The notes under the pieces: generated by a model | The model's input: only the letters and a program-made list of their open reading frames with translations | The model's database searches: none | What the model was told of the DNA's origin: nothing | Assembly: GCA_035477115.1 (NCBI GenBank) | Contig: DATIKW010000001.1 | Span: forward strand, 1-42,850 | Length of the DNA: 42,850 nucleotides | Direction of reading: 5' to 3' | Source of the DNA: UBA995 sp035477115 | Lineage (GTDB): Bacteria > Bacillota > Sulfobacillia > UBA995 | Part shown: positions 6,829 to 15,528 of the stretch, piece after piece | Numbering within the stretch: position 1 is the first letter of the stretch | How the letters are laid out: the number at the start of each line of letters is the position of its first letter | Program-made: the position numbers and the translations under genes

Positions 6829-8190
6829 TTGACTGCCCACGCGGTATACAAGTATCCAAGATATTACGATATCGCATTCGGATGGGAACCCGGACCCGAG
6901 ACCGATTTCTTGCAGGCCGTCTTCCGCCGCGCCGCGCCGGGGGAAGTCCGGTCCGTGCTGGATGTGGCCTGCGGTAGTGGTCGTTTCGCCTTTGAGTTCG
7001 CCCGCCGGGGTCTCTCGGTCGCCGGCCTCGACATTTCCCCCGAGATGCTGGATTATCTCGGGAAGAAGGCCGCGCTTGCCGGGTTGCCCGTGGAGGTCTT
7101 CGTCCGCGATATGCGCGACTTCCAGCTCCCCCGGCGGGGTTTCGATGCCGCCATCTGCATGACCGACTCCTTCGGGTATCTGCTCGACATCGCCGCCATT
7201 ACCGGCCACCTGCACAGCGTCGCCCGCCATCTCGGGAGCCGCGGCATTTACGTGGTGGACTTCGGGACCGTGGTCGACCCAGGCCAGCCGTTCGGCCCAC
7301 CCGAGCGGTGGGAGATGACCCGGGACGAGGTCAGGGTGAATTTCACCGGCAATCAGTGGGAGGACTACGATCCGGTCCGGCAGACGGTCACGGAAGTGCT
7401 GCGAATGGACGTATTGGACCAGGGCCAGGCGCAGGTCATCGAACAGCGTGCTGTCAAGCGGGTGATCTACCCGCAGGAGTTTCTGGCCCTGGTGGGCGTC
7501 TCCGGGGTTTTCGAACTGGCCGAGTGGTTTCAGGGGTTCGACCTCGAGAGACCCTTTGCGATGCCTCCTTATCATCGCCGGATCATCGCCGTCCTGCGCA
7601 AGATCGGAGAGCCACCGCCACCGCCTGCTAGACCCCGGCCGGACGCAGCCGACGAGCCAGCGCGATCATCGCGGGGCGCTCGGCGACCCCGGCGGCGATC
7701 GCCCAGTCCAGCACGCCCAACCCCGCCCCGCCCTCCGGAGCAGGAGGAGCCTGCGCCCAGCGATGCCGGAGGGCGAAGTCCTCGCAGGCGGTCGCGGGCC
7801 AAGCCGCAGACCGCATCACCGCCCAAGTCGCAGACGCAGGCGCGGCCCGAGGCGGCTGTCTCCCCGCCGGAGTCCAAACGAGAGGTAGAACGCGAGCGGG
7901 AGGACCATCCGCCGTCTGGCCGGCGAAAACCCCGCGCCGCTGCCGCCCCCCCCTCCGTCCGCCTGCCGGCGGGACGGGCTGATGACGAGCCGATAGTCGA
8001 GTACTGGGCAAGGGGCAAGGAGGACAAGTGGCAACCTCCTCGCGCACCCCGCCCGGCGGTTGACGAGCCGCCCGCTGCCGGCGACCAGCCGCCGGCGCCG
8101 ACCACCAAGACCCGGCGCCCTCGCCGGCGACGGAAGAAGACGGATGGAGGGACTCCTCCGGAGGAGAGCGCGGGCGGTCAGGGCGGATGA
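6829..8190 (+). CDS. SAM-dependent methyltransferase with long disordered Arg/Pro tail
   Basis: 453 residues from TTG 6829, with GGAGG a few bases before it. Residues 1 to about 260 form a class I methyltransferase: YYDIAFGWEP, motif I DVACGSGRF (from D45), GLDISPEMLDYL, then a C-terminal half typical of small-molecule methyltransferases (WEDYDPVRQTVTEVLRM, ...HRRIIAVLRKIG). From about 262 to the end, some 190 residues are low complexity, dominated by Pro, Arg, Ala, Ser and Lys, and surely disordered. Within this tail only DEPIVEYWARGKEDKWQ looks motif-like, and it ends with a basic cluster (RRPRRRRKK). The stop overlaps the dnaE start (ATGA), so the protein is made together with the replicative polymerase. 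A nucleic-acid-binding or tethering tail is my inference; the substrate is unknown. Confidence 0.75.
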   Translation: MTAHAVYKYPRYYDIAFGWEPGPETDFLQAVFRRAAPGEVRSVLDVACGSGRFAFEFARRGLSVAGLDISPEMLDYLGKKAALAGLPVEVFVRDMRDFQLPRRGFDAAICMTDSFGYLLDIAAITGHLHSVARHLGSRGIYVVDFGTVVDPGQPFGPPERWEMTRDEVRVNFTGNQWEDYDPVRQTVTEVLRMDVLDQGQAQVIEQRAVKRVIYPQEFLALVGVSGVFELAEWFQGFDLERPFAMPPYHRRIIAVLRKIGEPPPPPARPRPDAADEPARSSRGARRPRRRSPSPARPTPPRPPEQEEPAPSDAGGRSPRRRSRAKPQTASPPKSQTQARPEAAVSPPESKREVEREREDHPPSGRRKPRAAAAPPSVRLPAGRADDEPIVEYWARGKEDKWQPPRAPRPAVDEPPAAGDQPPAPTTKTRRPRRRRKKTDGGTPPEESAGGQGG

Positions 8191-11100
8191 GCAGGCAGGT
8201 TCAGGATTTCGTTCATCTGCACGTGCACTCGCACTTCAGCCTCCTGGACGGGCTCTGCCCCGTCGAGGATCTGGCGCGTCGTGCGGCGGAACTGGGGATG
8301 CCGGCGCTGGCCCTGACCGATCATGGGGCCATGCATGGCGTCATCGACTTCTACAAGGCCTGCCGGAACGAGGGGATTCGCCCCATCATCGGCTGCGAGG
8401 TGTACGTTGCCCAGCGCACCCGCCATGATCGGCTGCCCCGCCAGGATGACGATCCTTACCACCTGGTCCTGCTGGCCGGAGATTCCCGGGGTTACCGGAA
8501 TCTCGTCGAACTCACGTCCCGCGGGTTCCTTGAAGGCTTCTACTATCGACCCCGGGTTGACCGGGAGCTGTTGGCCGCTCATACCGAGGGGATCATGGCA
8601 TTGAGCGGTTGCGTGGCCGGAGAACTCCCTCGCCGCTTGCGATCCGGCGATCGCGAGGGCGCTCGGCGGGTGGCCGCCTTTTACCGGGACCTGTATGGTC
8701 CGGAAGGCTTCTACCTTGAACTTCAAGACCAGGGGCTGGAAGGCCAGACGATGATCAATGCCGGGCTGATTGACCTGGCCCGAGAGCTGGACCTCAAGCT
8801 CGTGGCGACCAATGATTCGCACTACCTGCGCCGCGAAGACGCCCGGGCTCACGACATCCTGCTGTGCATCCAGACGCTCAAGGCGGTGAGTGACCCGGAC
8901 CGACTTCGCTTCCCGACGCAGGAGTTCTACCTCAAAACCGCCGAGGAGATGGCCAGCCGCTTCGCAGAGGTGCCCGCGGCCCTCGCCAACACTCGCGAGG
9001 TGGCCGAAAGGGTCAGTCTGGAGTTCGAGTTCGGCGTAACCCGGCTCCCCCAGTACCGGGTCCCCGGGGGTCACGATGCGGACTCCTATCTCGAGCAGCT
9101 CTGCCGGGAAGGACTGGCCCGCCGGTATCCGCGCAGCGATGAGACGTTGGAGGCGCGCCTGGCCCGGGAACTCGGACTCATCAAACGGATGGGTTACTCG
9201 GGGTACTTCCTGATCGTGTGGGACTTCGTGCGCTTTGCGCGCGAGCGGCGCATCGCCGTAGGACCCGGGCGCGGCTCGGTGGCGGGCAGCCTGGTCGCAT
9301 ACCTCCTCGGGATCACCGACATCGATCCCTTGCGCTACAATCTGCTCTTCGACCGTTTTCTCAACCCGGAAAGGGTTGACCTCCCCGACTTCGACATCGA
9401 CTTCTGTTTTGAACGCCGGGGGGAGGTCATCGACTACGTCGTCCGCCAGTATGGCGAGGAGCACGTCGCCCAGATCATCACTTTCGGCACCATGGCCGCT
9501 CGGGCGGCTATCCGGGACGTGGGCCGAGCCCTGAACCTCCCGTATGCCGATGTGGACCGGCTGGCGAAGGCCGTCCCCTGGTCTCCCGGCATGACGCTCA
9601 AGCGCGCCTTCGAGACCACCTCGGAACTCGCCGAGATGGTGGCCGCGACTCCCTCCATGGCCCCCGTGGTGGAGATCGCCCGCCTCCTGGAGGGCACCCC
9701 GCGGCACGCCTCGGTGCACGCCGCCGGCATCGTCATCGCCCGGGAGCGCTTGGCCGAACTCGTGCCCCTGTACCGTACCGCCGAGGGTCCGGTGGTCACC
9801 CAGTTCCCCATGGGTACGCTGCAGGAACTGGGCCTGCTCAAGACGGACTTCCTGGGTCTCCGCACGCTGACGGTCATCGACCGGGCGGTGGCCACCCTCG
9901 CCCGGCAGGGCATCGACCTCAAGATCGAGGCCATTCCCCTCGACGACCCCGAGGTGTACCGGCTCCTCGCCGACGGCGAGACCGCCGGCCTCTTTCAACT
10001 CGAGAGTTCCGGCATGACCGACCTGTTGCGCCGGTTGCGGCCTCGTCAGTTCGAGGACCTGGTGGCCCTGCTGGCCTTGTTTCGACCCGGCCCGCTAGGC
10101 AGCGGCATGATCGATGACTTCATCGATCGCCGGCATGGCCGGCAAGCTATCGAGTATCTACACCCAAGTCTCGAGCCGATCCTGGCCGAGACCTACGGGG
10201 TCATGGTGTACCAGGAACAAGTGATGCAGGTCGTGAGCGTGATGGCCGGCTTTTCATTGGCGGAAGCCGACCTGTTGCGCCGGGCTGTGGCCAAGAAGAA
10301 GACGCAGGAAATGGCACAGCATCGCGAAGCTTTCCTGCGCGGGGCGCTCGCCCGTAATACCGAGCCCGCCGTGGCGGAACGCGTCTTCGAGTTGATCGCG
10401 CACTTCGCCGGCTACGGGTTCAACAAGAGCCACACCGCCCCTTACGCCCTCATTGCCTACCGGACTGCTTATCTGAAGGCCCATCACCCGCTCGCGTTCC
10501 TGGCCGCGCTATGCACCAGCGTCGCCGGCACCACCGAAAAGGTGGCCGCCTACCTCGACGAGTGCCGCCGAATGGGCATCCGGGTGCTGCCCCCTTGTGT
10601 GAACGAGAGCGAGGCGGAGTTCACGGTGACCGGCGACGCCTGTATACGCTTCGGCCTAGCGGCGGTCAAGAACGTGGGCTCGGCGGCGGTAGATGCCATC
10701 CTCCGGGAACGCCGGGATGGGGGGCGCTTCAAATCGCTCTGGGACCTCTGCGATCGAGTGGACGGGCGGCTCCTGGGGAAGCGGGTGCTGGAGAGCCTGA
10801 TCAAGGGTGGAGCGTTTGATTCGCTGAAAGCGGGTCGCTCGCAACTCATGGCGGCGGTCGATATCGCCGTCGAAGCCGGCCAGAAGGCCCAACGCCGTCG
10901 AGATGCCGGCCAGTTCGCCTTGTTCCAGACCCTTGATCCGGATCCGGGGTTGCCGTGCGTGCCCGAATACCCCCGGGAGGTGCTACTGGCCCAGGAAAAG
11001 GAGATGCTGGGTTTCTACCTCACCGGGCATCCGTTGGCCGAGTATGAACAGGAGTTGCGGGTGGCGATCACCACCACGGCGGCGCAGCTCAGAGAGCTTC

Positions 11101-11642
11101 CCGACGGCCACCGGGCGACGCTGGGGGGCATGGCGGCCACGCGCAAGCAGATCCTGACCCGCTCGGGCGAGCCGATGCTGTTCCTCACGCTCGAGGACTT
11201 GACCGGGCAGTTTGAGACCATAGTGTTCCCGCGCGTCTATGCCCGCCATGCTTCCATGTTGCGGGAGGACGGCATCTTCGTCATACGGGGGAAGGTGTCG
11301 GTGAACGAGGATGAGGTCAAGCTGATTGCCGAGGACATCCGCAGAGTCGATCAGGGTGGGGACGATCACTCTTCCGGGAACACCGCCGTGGTCATCGAGA
11401 TCCGGGACGCCGAGATTCACCCCGATCTGCTGGAGAAGATGAAGGCGACGTGCCTCCTTTCCCCCGGGCCGTGCCCGGTATATGTGCGCCTGTCGGCCGC
11501 CGGCAAGACTATCCGCGCTGACCAGCGCTACTGGGTGGACGGTTCCAGCCGGCTACTGGCAGCGCTGGAGCAGGTGGCGGGGCAGGGGGCAGTCGCAACC
11601 CGCCTCCTGCCCGCTACCCGGGATCACAAGGGAGGAGCATGA
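8187..11642 (+). CDS. dnaE: DNA polymerase III alpha subunit (DnaE)
   Basis: 1151-residue C-family replicative polymerase, close to the usual length of about 1160. The order is an N-terminal PHP domain (FVHLHVHSHFSLLDG at 8-22, then GCEVYV, NDSHYL), the palm with the catalytic PDFDIDF acidic pair at about 399-405, GPGRGSVAGSLVAYLLGITD, the fingers/clamp-interacting region (MVYQEQVMQV, GYGFNKSHTAPYALIAY), helix-hairpin-helix elements (FGLAAVKNVG), and a C-terminal OB fold (TLGGMAATRKQI...). This is DnaE type rather than PolC. It starts at ATG 8187, overlapping the methyltransferase stop by 4 bp, with a small DUF2007 gene 1 bp after its stop and pyruvate kinase behind that. No internal damage is visible. 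Confidence 0.97.
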   Translation: MSRQVQDFVHLHVHSHFSLLDGLCPVEDLARRAAELGMPALALTDHGAMHGVIDFYKACRNEGIRPIIGCEVYVAQRTRHDRLPRQDDDPYHLVLLAGDSRGYRNLVELTSRGFLEGFYYRPRVDRELLAAHTEGIMALSGCVAGELPRRLRSGDREGARRVAAFYRDLYGPEGFYLELQDQGLEGQTMINAGLIDLARELDLKLVATNDSHYLRREDARAHDILLCIQTLKAVSDPDRLRFPTQEFYLKTAEEMASRFAEVPAALANTREVAERVSLEFEFGVTRLPQYRVPGGHDADSYLEQLCREGLARRYPRSDETLEARLARELGLIKRMGYSGYFLIVWDFVRFARERRIAVGPGRGSVAGSLVAYLLGITDIDPLRYNLLFDRFLNPERVDLPDFDIDFCFERRGEVIDYVVRQYGEEHVAQIITFGTMAARAAIRDVGRALNLPYADVDRLAKAVPWSPGMTLKRAFETTSELAEMVAATPSMAPVVEIARLLEGTPRHASVHAAGIVIARERLAELVPLYRTAEGPVVTQFPMGTLQELGLLKTDFLGLRTLTVIDRAVATLARQGIDLKIEAIPLDDPEVYRLLADGETAGLFQLESSGMTDLLRRLRPRQFEDLVALLALFRPGPLGSGMIDDFIDRRHGRQAIEYLHPSLEPILAETYGVMVYQEQVMQVVSVMAGFSLAEADLLRRAVAKKKTQEMAQHREAFLRGALARNTEPAVAERVFELIAHFAGYGFNKSHTAPYALIAYRTAYLKAHHPLAFLAALCTSVAGTTEKVAAYLDECRRMGIRVLPPCVNESEAEFTVTGDACIRFGLAAVKNVGSAAVDAILRERRDGGRFKSLWDLCDRVDGRLLGKRVLESLIKGGAFDSLKAGRSQLMAAVDIAVEAGQKAQRRRDAGQFALFQTLDPDPGLPCVPEYPREVLLAQEKEMLGFYLTGHPLAEYEQELRVAITTTAAQLRELPDGHRATLGGMAATRKQILTRSGEPMLFLTLEDLTGQFETIVFPRVYARHASMLREDGIFVIRGKVSVNEDEVKLIAEDIRRVDQGGDDHSSGNTAVVIEIRDAEIHPDLLEKMKATCLLSPGPCPVYVRLSAAGKTIRADQRYWVDGSSRLLAALEQVAGQGAVATRLLPATRDHKGGA

Positions 11643-11643
11643 T

Positions 11644-11868
11644 ATGGCAGAAGATGCAGGTGGCGCCTGGGTTGTCGTTCGGGTTGCATCCAGCCTGGCC
11701 TTGGCGGAGATGCTGGAGGAAATCTTGACCAACGAGGGGATCCTGGTCATGCTCCGCAGTTTGGGGCCGCCGCAGATGGGCGCAGCCAGTCCGGTGGAGG
11801 TGCTCGTGCCCAGCGCTGAGGCCGAGGACGCGGTCGAGGTGCTCGACGAAGTCCTTTCGGAGGCGTGA
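11644..11868 (+). CDS. DUF2007-type putative signal-transducing protein
   Basis: 74-residue protein from ATG 11644, with GGGAGGAGC overlapping the end of dnaE. The pattern WVVVRVASSLALAEMLEEILTNEGI, followed by a short loop and PVEVLVPSAEAEDAVEVLDE, is that of DUF2007 (ACT-like alpha/beta fold: strand, helix, strand, then strand and helix). Such proteins are small, cytosolic and of unknown function, although annotated as putative signal transducers. It sits between dnaE and pyk, and the pyk ribosome binding site lies right after its stop, so all three are likely co-transcribed. Confidence 0.75.
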   Translation: MAEDAGGAWVVVRVASSLALAEMLEEILTNEGILVMLRSLGPPQMGAASPVEVLVPSAEAEDAVEVLDEVLSEA

Positions 11869-11882
11869 GAGGAGGGATGGTC

Positions 11883-13634
11883 ATGCGACGCACCAAGATC
11901 GTCTGTACCCTGGGACCTTCCACCGACCCGCCGGGCATGGCGGCCGAGATCATTCGGGCCGGCATGAACGTAGCCAGGCTCAATGTCTCTCACGGCACGC
12001 TGGACGAACACCGTTCCCGGTTGCGAGCTGTCCGGGCAGCGGCCGAAGCCCAAGGCGCGCATGTAGCCGTCATGGTGGACCTGCGCGGGCCGGAAGTCCG
12101 GTTGGGCCCCGTCCCCGGCGGTCGCATCCTCCTCGAGGAAGGTCAAACCATCGACTTGGTGGCCGATGCCGGAGTGGCGGGCCCGGCGGATCTGACCGTG
12201 GACTGGCCGGGCCTTGTCGAGAAGATGAGTCCAGGGGCTCGAATCCTGATCGATGACGGCAATCTGCTGCTCGAGGCAGTGGAGTCCCTCCCGGGACGGT
12301 TGCGTTGCCGAGTGCGCATCGGGGGCGAGTTGCTCGGGGGTAAGAAACTCAACCTGCCCGGCGTTCCCCTGGACTTGCCCTTCGTCGATGAGCGGGACCG
12401 GGCTTGCCTGGCGCTGGCCGTACGGGAAGGCGCCGAGTGGGTGGCCGCCTCCTTCGTCCGCAGTGCCGCCGACGTGCTCGAGGTCCGCCGGGTCATTGAG
12501 GAGCTGGGCGGCCGCCAGGGGATCATCGCCAAGCTCGAGACCGCAGCGGGCGTGGAATCGCTCGAGTCGATCCTGAAAGTCGCCGACGGGATAATGGTCG
12601 CCCGCGGCGACCTCGGAGTGGAGATGTCGGCCGAGGAAGTGCCGGTGGTCCAGAAACGGCTGATCGCCCGGGCAAACCACCTGGGCAAGCCGGTGATCAC
12701 CGCTACCCAGATGCTCGAGTCGATGATCGGCCGTCCGCGGCCGACACGGGCGGAGGCCAGTGATGTGGCCAACGCCATCTACGATGGCACGGACGCGGTG
12801 ATGCTCTCAGCCGAGACGGCGGTCGGGCGGTATCCGGTGGAGGCGATCCGGACCATGGCCCGCATTGCCGAGCGGGTAGAGCGGGATCCGGAAGTCGGCG
12901 AAGCGGCCCGGCGCCGGGTACGCGTTTCCCTCCGCACGGTGACCGACGCCATAAGCCAGGCAACCTGCCAGATGGCATCTGACCTGGGAGCAGCGGCGAT
13001 CATCACCGCCACCACCTCGGGACACACTGCCCGTATGGTGGCTCGCCATCGGCCCGCCGTCCCCATCGTCGCCGCGACCCCCGACCCGGCCGTCGCCCGC
13101 CGCCTGGCCCTCATCTGGGGGGTCCGCGCCTTGCTGACTCCCGGTGCCGAGGGCACCGACCTCCTGATCGACGAAGCGATTGCCGCTTCCGTCCAGGCGG
13201 GGTTCGTCGCCGAGGGAGACGTGGTGGTGATCACCGCCGGTGTCCCCGTCGGCGTCCCGGGGACCACCAACCTGATCAAAGTGCACCCGGTAGGCGACAT
13301 CCTGCTCCGGGGTACGGGTATCGGCGCGCAACCGGTTTCCGGCACGGCTCGCGTGGGGAAACATCCGGCGGAGCTGGCCCGGCGTTTCGAGCGGGGGGAT
13401 ATCCTGGTCGCCCCGAATACCGACCGCGACTTCATGCCCTTGTTGGAACAGGCGGGCGGGATGGTGGTGGAGGAAGGCGGGATGACCTCGCATGCTGCCA
13501 TCGTCGGCCTCAACCTCGGCATCCCGGTGATCGTGGGCGCGGAAGGGGCGCTCGGCATCCTGCGCGACGGACAGCTCATCACCATCGACCCGGCCCGTGG
13601 CCTGGTGTATCGCGGGCAGGCGAAAGTGCTATGA
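11883..13634 (+). CDS. pyk: Pyruvate kinase with C-terminal PEP-utilizer domain
   Basis: 583 residues. It catalyses PEP + ADP to pyruvate + ATP in the last step of glycolysis. The barrel starts MRRTKIVCTLGPSTDPP and contains the NVSHG loop, the signature IIAKLETAAGVE, ARGDLGVEM, ITATQMLESM and DGTDAVMLSAETAVGRYPVEA. After the C-domain (TTSGHTARMVARHRP), residues about 475-583 form the extra PEP-utilizer (PtsI/PPDK mobile) domain with the phosphohistidine-type motif GGMTSHAAIVGLNLGIP. This extension is typical of Bacillota enzymes. ATG 11883 has AGGAGGG six bases upstream; a GTG at 11865 is in frame but less likely. It is cytosolic and probably transcribed with dnaE. Confidence 0.96.
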   Translation: MRRTKIVCTLGPSTDPPGMAAEIIRAGMNVARLNVSHGTLDEHRSRLRAVRAAAEAQGAHVAVMVDLRGPEVRLGPVPGGRILLEEGQTIDLVADAGVAGPADLTVDWPGLVEKMSPGARILIDDGNLLLEAVESLPGRLRCRVRIGGELLGGKKLNLPGVPLDLPFVDERDRACLALAVREGAEWVAASFVRSAADVLEVRRVIEELGGRQGIIAKLETAAGVESLESILKVADGIMVARGDLGVEMSAEEVPVVQKRLIARANHLGKPVITATQMLESMIGRPRPTRAEASDVANAIYDGTDAVMLSAETAVGRYPVEAIRTMARIAERVERDPEVGEAARRRVRVSLRTVTDAISQATCQMASDLGAAAIITATTSGHTARMVARHRPAVPIVAATPDPAVARRLALIWGVRALLTPGAEGTDLLIDEAIAASVQAGFVAEGDVVVITAGVPVGVPGTTNLIKVHPVGDILLRGTGIGAQPVSGTARVGKHPAELARRFERGDILVAPNTDRDFMPLLEQAGGMVVEEGGMTSHAAIVGLNLGIPVIVGAEGALGILRDGQLITIDPARGLVYRGQAKVL

Positions 13635-13668
13635 GACCCATCCGGGGGAAGAAAGCAGGTCAGGCATC

Positions 13669-14067
13669 TTGACGCTCCTCCGATTGCTGCTGATCTTCAG
13701 CTTGGTCCCGCTCGCCGAAATCGCCCTGCTCATCGAAGTGGGACGGCGCATCGGCCTGCCGGCCACGCTGGCTCTGGTCTTGCTCACGGCGGCGGCGGGG
13801 GCGGTCCTGGCCCGGCGCCAGGGATTGGCGGTCGTGCGATCGATCGGCGATGACCTGTCCCGGGGAGAACTTCCGGCCGTCGGGTTGATGGATGGCGCCC
13901 TGATCCTGATCGGGGGCATCCTGCTGGTGACCCCGGGCTTCCTGACCGATGCCGCCGGCTTGCTGCTACTCGTGCCCGCGGTACGCCGGTGGATTCGCCG
14001 CTGGTTGCGACGGGCCCTGGAAGGCGCGATAGCCAGGGGGACCGTCACTTTCGTCGGCCGGTGGTGA
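13669..14067 (+). CDS. fxsA: FxsA-family membrane protein
   Basis: 132-residue membrane protein of the FxsA (cytoplasmic membrane protein) family. It has an N-terminal helix LLLIFSLVPLAEIALLIEVGRRIG, a second and third hydrophobic span (ALVLLTAAAGAVLARRQG; GALILIGGILLVTPGFLTDAAGLLLLVPAVR), and a basic C-terminal tail. The PLAEI and LVTPGFLTDAAGL motifs are diagnostic. In E. coli FxsA affects phage exclusion; in Bacillota the gene often follows pyk, as here. TTG 13669 fits the family N-terminus (MTLLRLLLIF); the ribosome binding site (AGGTCAGG) is only moderate. A longer frame upstream from 13597 lies inside pyk and is unlikely. Confidence 0.85.
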   Translation: MTLLRLLLIFSLVPLAEIALLIEVGRRIGLPATLALVLLTAAAGAVLARRQGLAVVRSIGDDLSRGELPAVGLMDGALILIGGILLVTPGFLTDAAGLLLLVPAVRRWIRRWLRRALEGAIARGTVTFVGRW

Positions 14068-14122
14068 AGGGCAGGACTGCCGGGAGCGCGACCCGAACTA
14101 CGGACGGGAGGTGGGGTTCCAG

Positions 14123-15511
14123 GTGGCAAACCATGCGCCCGTCCCCGATGCCGAACCCTTTCGCATCAAGATGGTGGAGGCAATCCGGTGGACTACCCGG
14201 GAGGAACGGGACCGGCTGCTCGAGGAGGCGGGCTATAACCTCTTCCTGGTGCCGGCCGAGGCGGTCTACATTGATCTGCTGACCGACAGCGGCACCTCGG
14301 CGATGAGCGACGCGCAGTGGTCCGGATTGATGCGCGGCGACGAGGCCTATGCAGGCAGCCGCAGCTTCTATCGCCTGCGCGATGTCATCCGCGACTTGCT
14401 GGGTTTCGAGCACATCCTCCCGACCCACCAGGGCCGCGGGGCGGAGCACGTCCTGTTCTCGACCATACTTCGGCCCGGCCAGCTGGTCCTGAACAACATG
14501 CATTTCGACACCACCCTGGCCCACGTCCAGCATCGCGGAGGAGTCGGCCAGGACCTCGCCATCCGCGAAGCTTATGACCCGGCCAGCCCTCATCCGTTCA
14601 AGGGAAATTTCGACCTAGACCGGCTGGAAAGCACCCTCAAGAGGCATGGGCCTGCGAAGATCGCCCTGGTCATGGCCACCGTCACCTGCAACAGCGGCGG
14701 CGGCCAACCGGTAGCGTTGGCCAACTTGCGGGAGGCGGCGGCGCTCGCGCGTTCTCACGGGGTGCGTTTCTTCCTCGATGCCTGTCGCTTCGCCGAAAAC
14801 GCTTACTTCATCCAGGAGCGCGAACCGGGGTGGATCGGCCGCCCGGTGCGGGAGATCGTCCGGGCGATGATGGATGTCGCCGACGGTTGCACCATGTCGG
14901 GGAAGAAGGACGCCCTGGTCAACATCGGCGGCTTCCTGGCGGTACGCGACCCTGGGCTCTACCGGGAGGCCATGGTATGGGCGGTGTTGTTCGAGGGCTT
15001 CCCTACCTATGGAGGGCTGGCCGGTCGCGACCTCGAGGCTATGGCCCGCGGGCTCGAGGAAGTGCTCGATGAGGAGTATCTACGGTATAGAGTAGGGCAG
15101 GTCCGGTACCTTGCCGGTCGCCTGCGGGAGGTCGGGGTGCCGATCATGGAGCCGCCGGGGGGCCATGCCGTCTATTTGGATGCCCGTCGCTTCTTGCCCC
15201 ACCTCAATGCCGCACAGCTTCCCGGACAGACGCTGGTGGTGGAAATCTATCGCGAAGGGGGAGTCCGCACGGTGGAGATCGGGACGGTGCTGGCCGGACG
15301 CGACCCGGCGACCGGCGCCGATCGCCATCCCGAACTCGAACTGGTGCGCCTGGCCATCCCCCGGCGCGTGTATACGGACCGGCACCTCGAGTGGGTGGCG
15401 GACACCGTCATGCGGGTTCACGAGCGGCGCGGAGCGGTGAGGGGCCTGGCCATCACCGAGGAACCGCCCGTCCTCCGCCACTTCACCGCCCGCTTCAGCC
15501 CCATCGAGTGA
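14123..15511 (+). CDS. tnaA: Tryptophanase (tryptophan indole-lyase)
   Basis: 462-residue PLP enzyme of the beta-eliminating lyase family that splits L-tryptophan into indole, pyruvate and ammonia. The PLP lysine is K262 in TMSGKKDALVNIGG. Three positions that separate tryptophanases from tyrosine phenol-lyases all have the tryptophanase state: Asp129 (HFDTT), Ile386 (VEIG) and His453 (LRHFTA), corresponding to Asp137, Val/Ile394 and His463 of known tryptophanases. GTG 14123 is favoured by GGGAGGTGGGG at a 7-base spacing; GTG 14111 has no spacing. No TnaC-like leader peptide is visible in the 55 bp upstream. The tyrosine phenol-lyase gene begins 17 bp downstream, so both are probably expressed together for amino-acid catabolism. 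Confidence 0.9.
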   Translation: MANHAPVPDAEPFRIKMVEAIRWTTREERDRLLEEAGYNLFLVPAEAVYIDLLTDSGTSAMSDAQWSGLMRGDEAYAGSRSFYRLRDVIRDLLGFEHILPTHQGRGAEHVLFSTILRPGQLVLNNMHFDTTLAHVQHRGGVGQDLAIREAYDPASPHPFKGNFDLDRLESTLKRHGPAKIALVMATVTCNSGGGQPVALANLREAAALARSHGVRFFLDACRFAENAYFIQEREPGWIGRPVREIVRAMMDVADGCTMSGKKDALVNIGGFLAVRDPGLYREAMVWAVLFEGFPTYGGLAGRDLEAMARGLEEVLDEEYLRYRVGQVRYLAGRLREVGVPIMEPPGGHAVYLDARRFLPHLNAAQLPGQTLVVEIYREGGVRTVEIGTVLAGRDPATGADRHPELELVRLAIPRRVYTDRHLEWVADTVMRVHERRGAVRGLAITEEPPVLRHFTARFSPIE

Positions 15512-15528
15512 CCCTGGGAGGGAGACCG

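Noticed and set aside
8178..9998. 606-residue minus-strand open frame opposite dnaE
   Set aside because: It is the antisense of the conserved DnaE coding region; long open antisense frames are expected at this G+C content.
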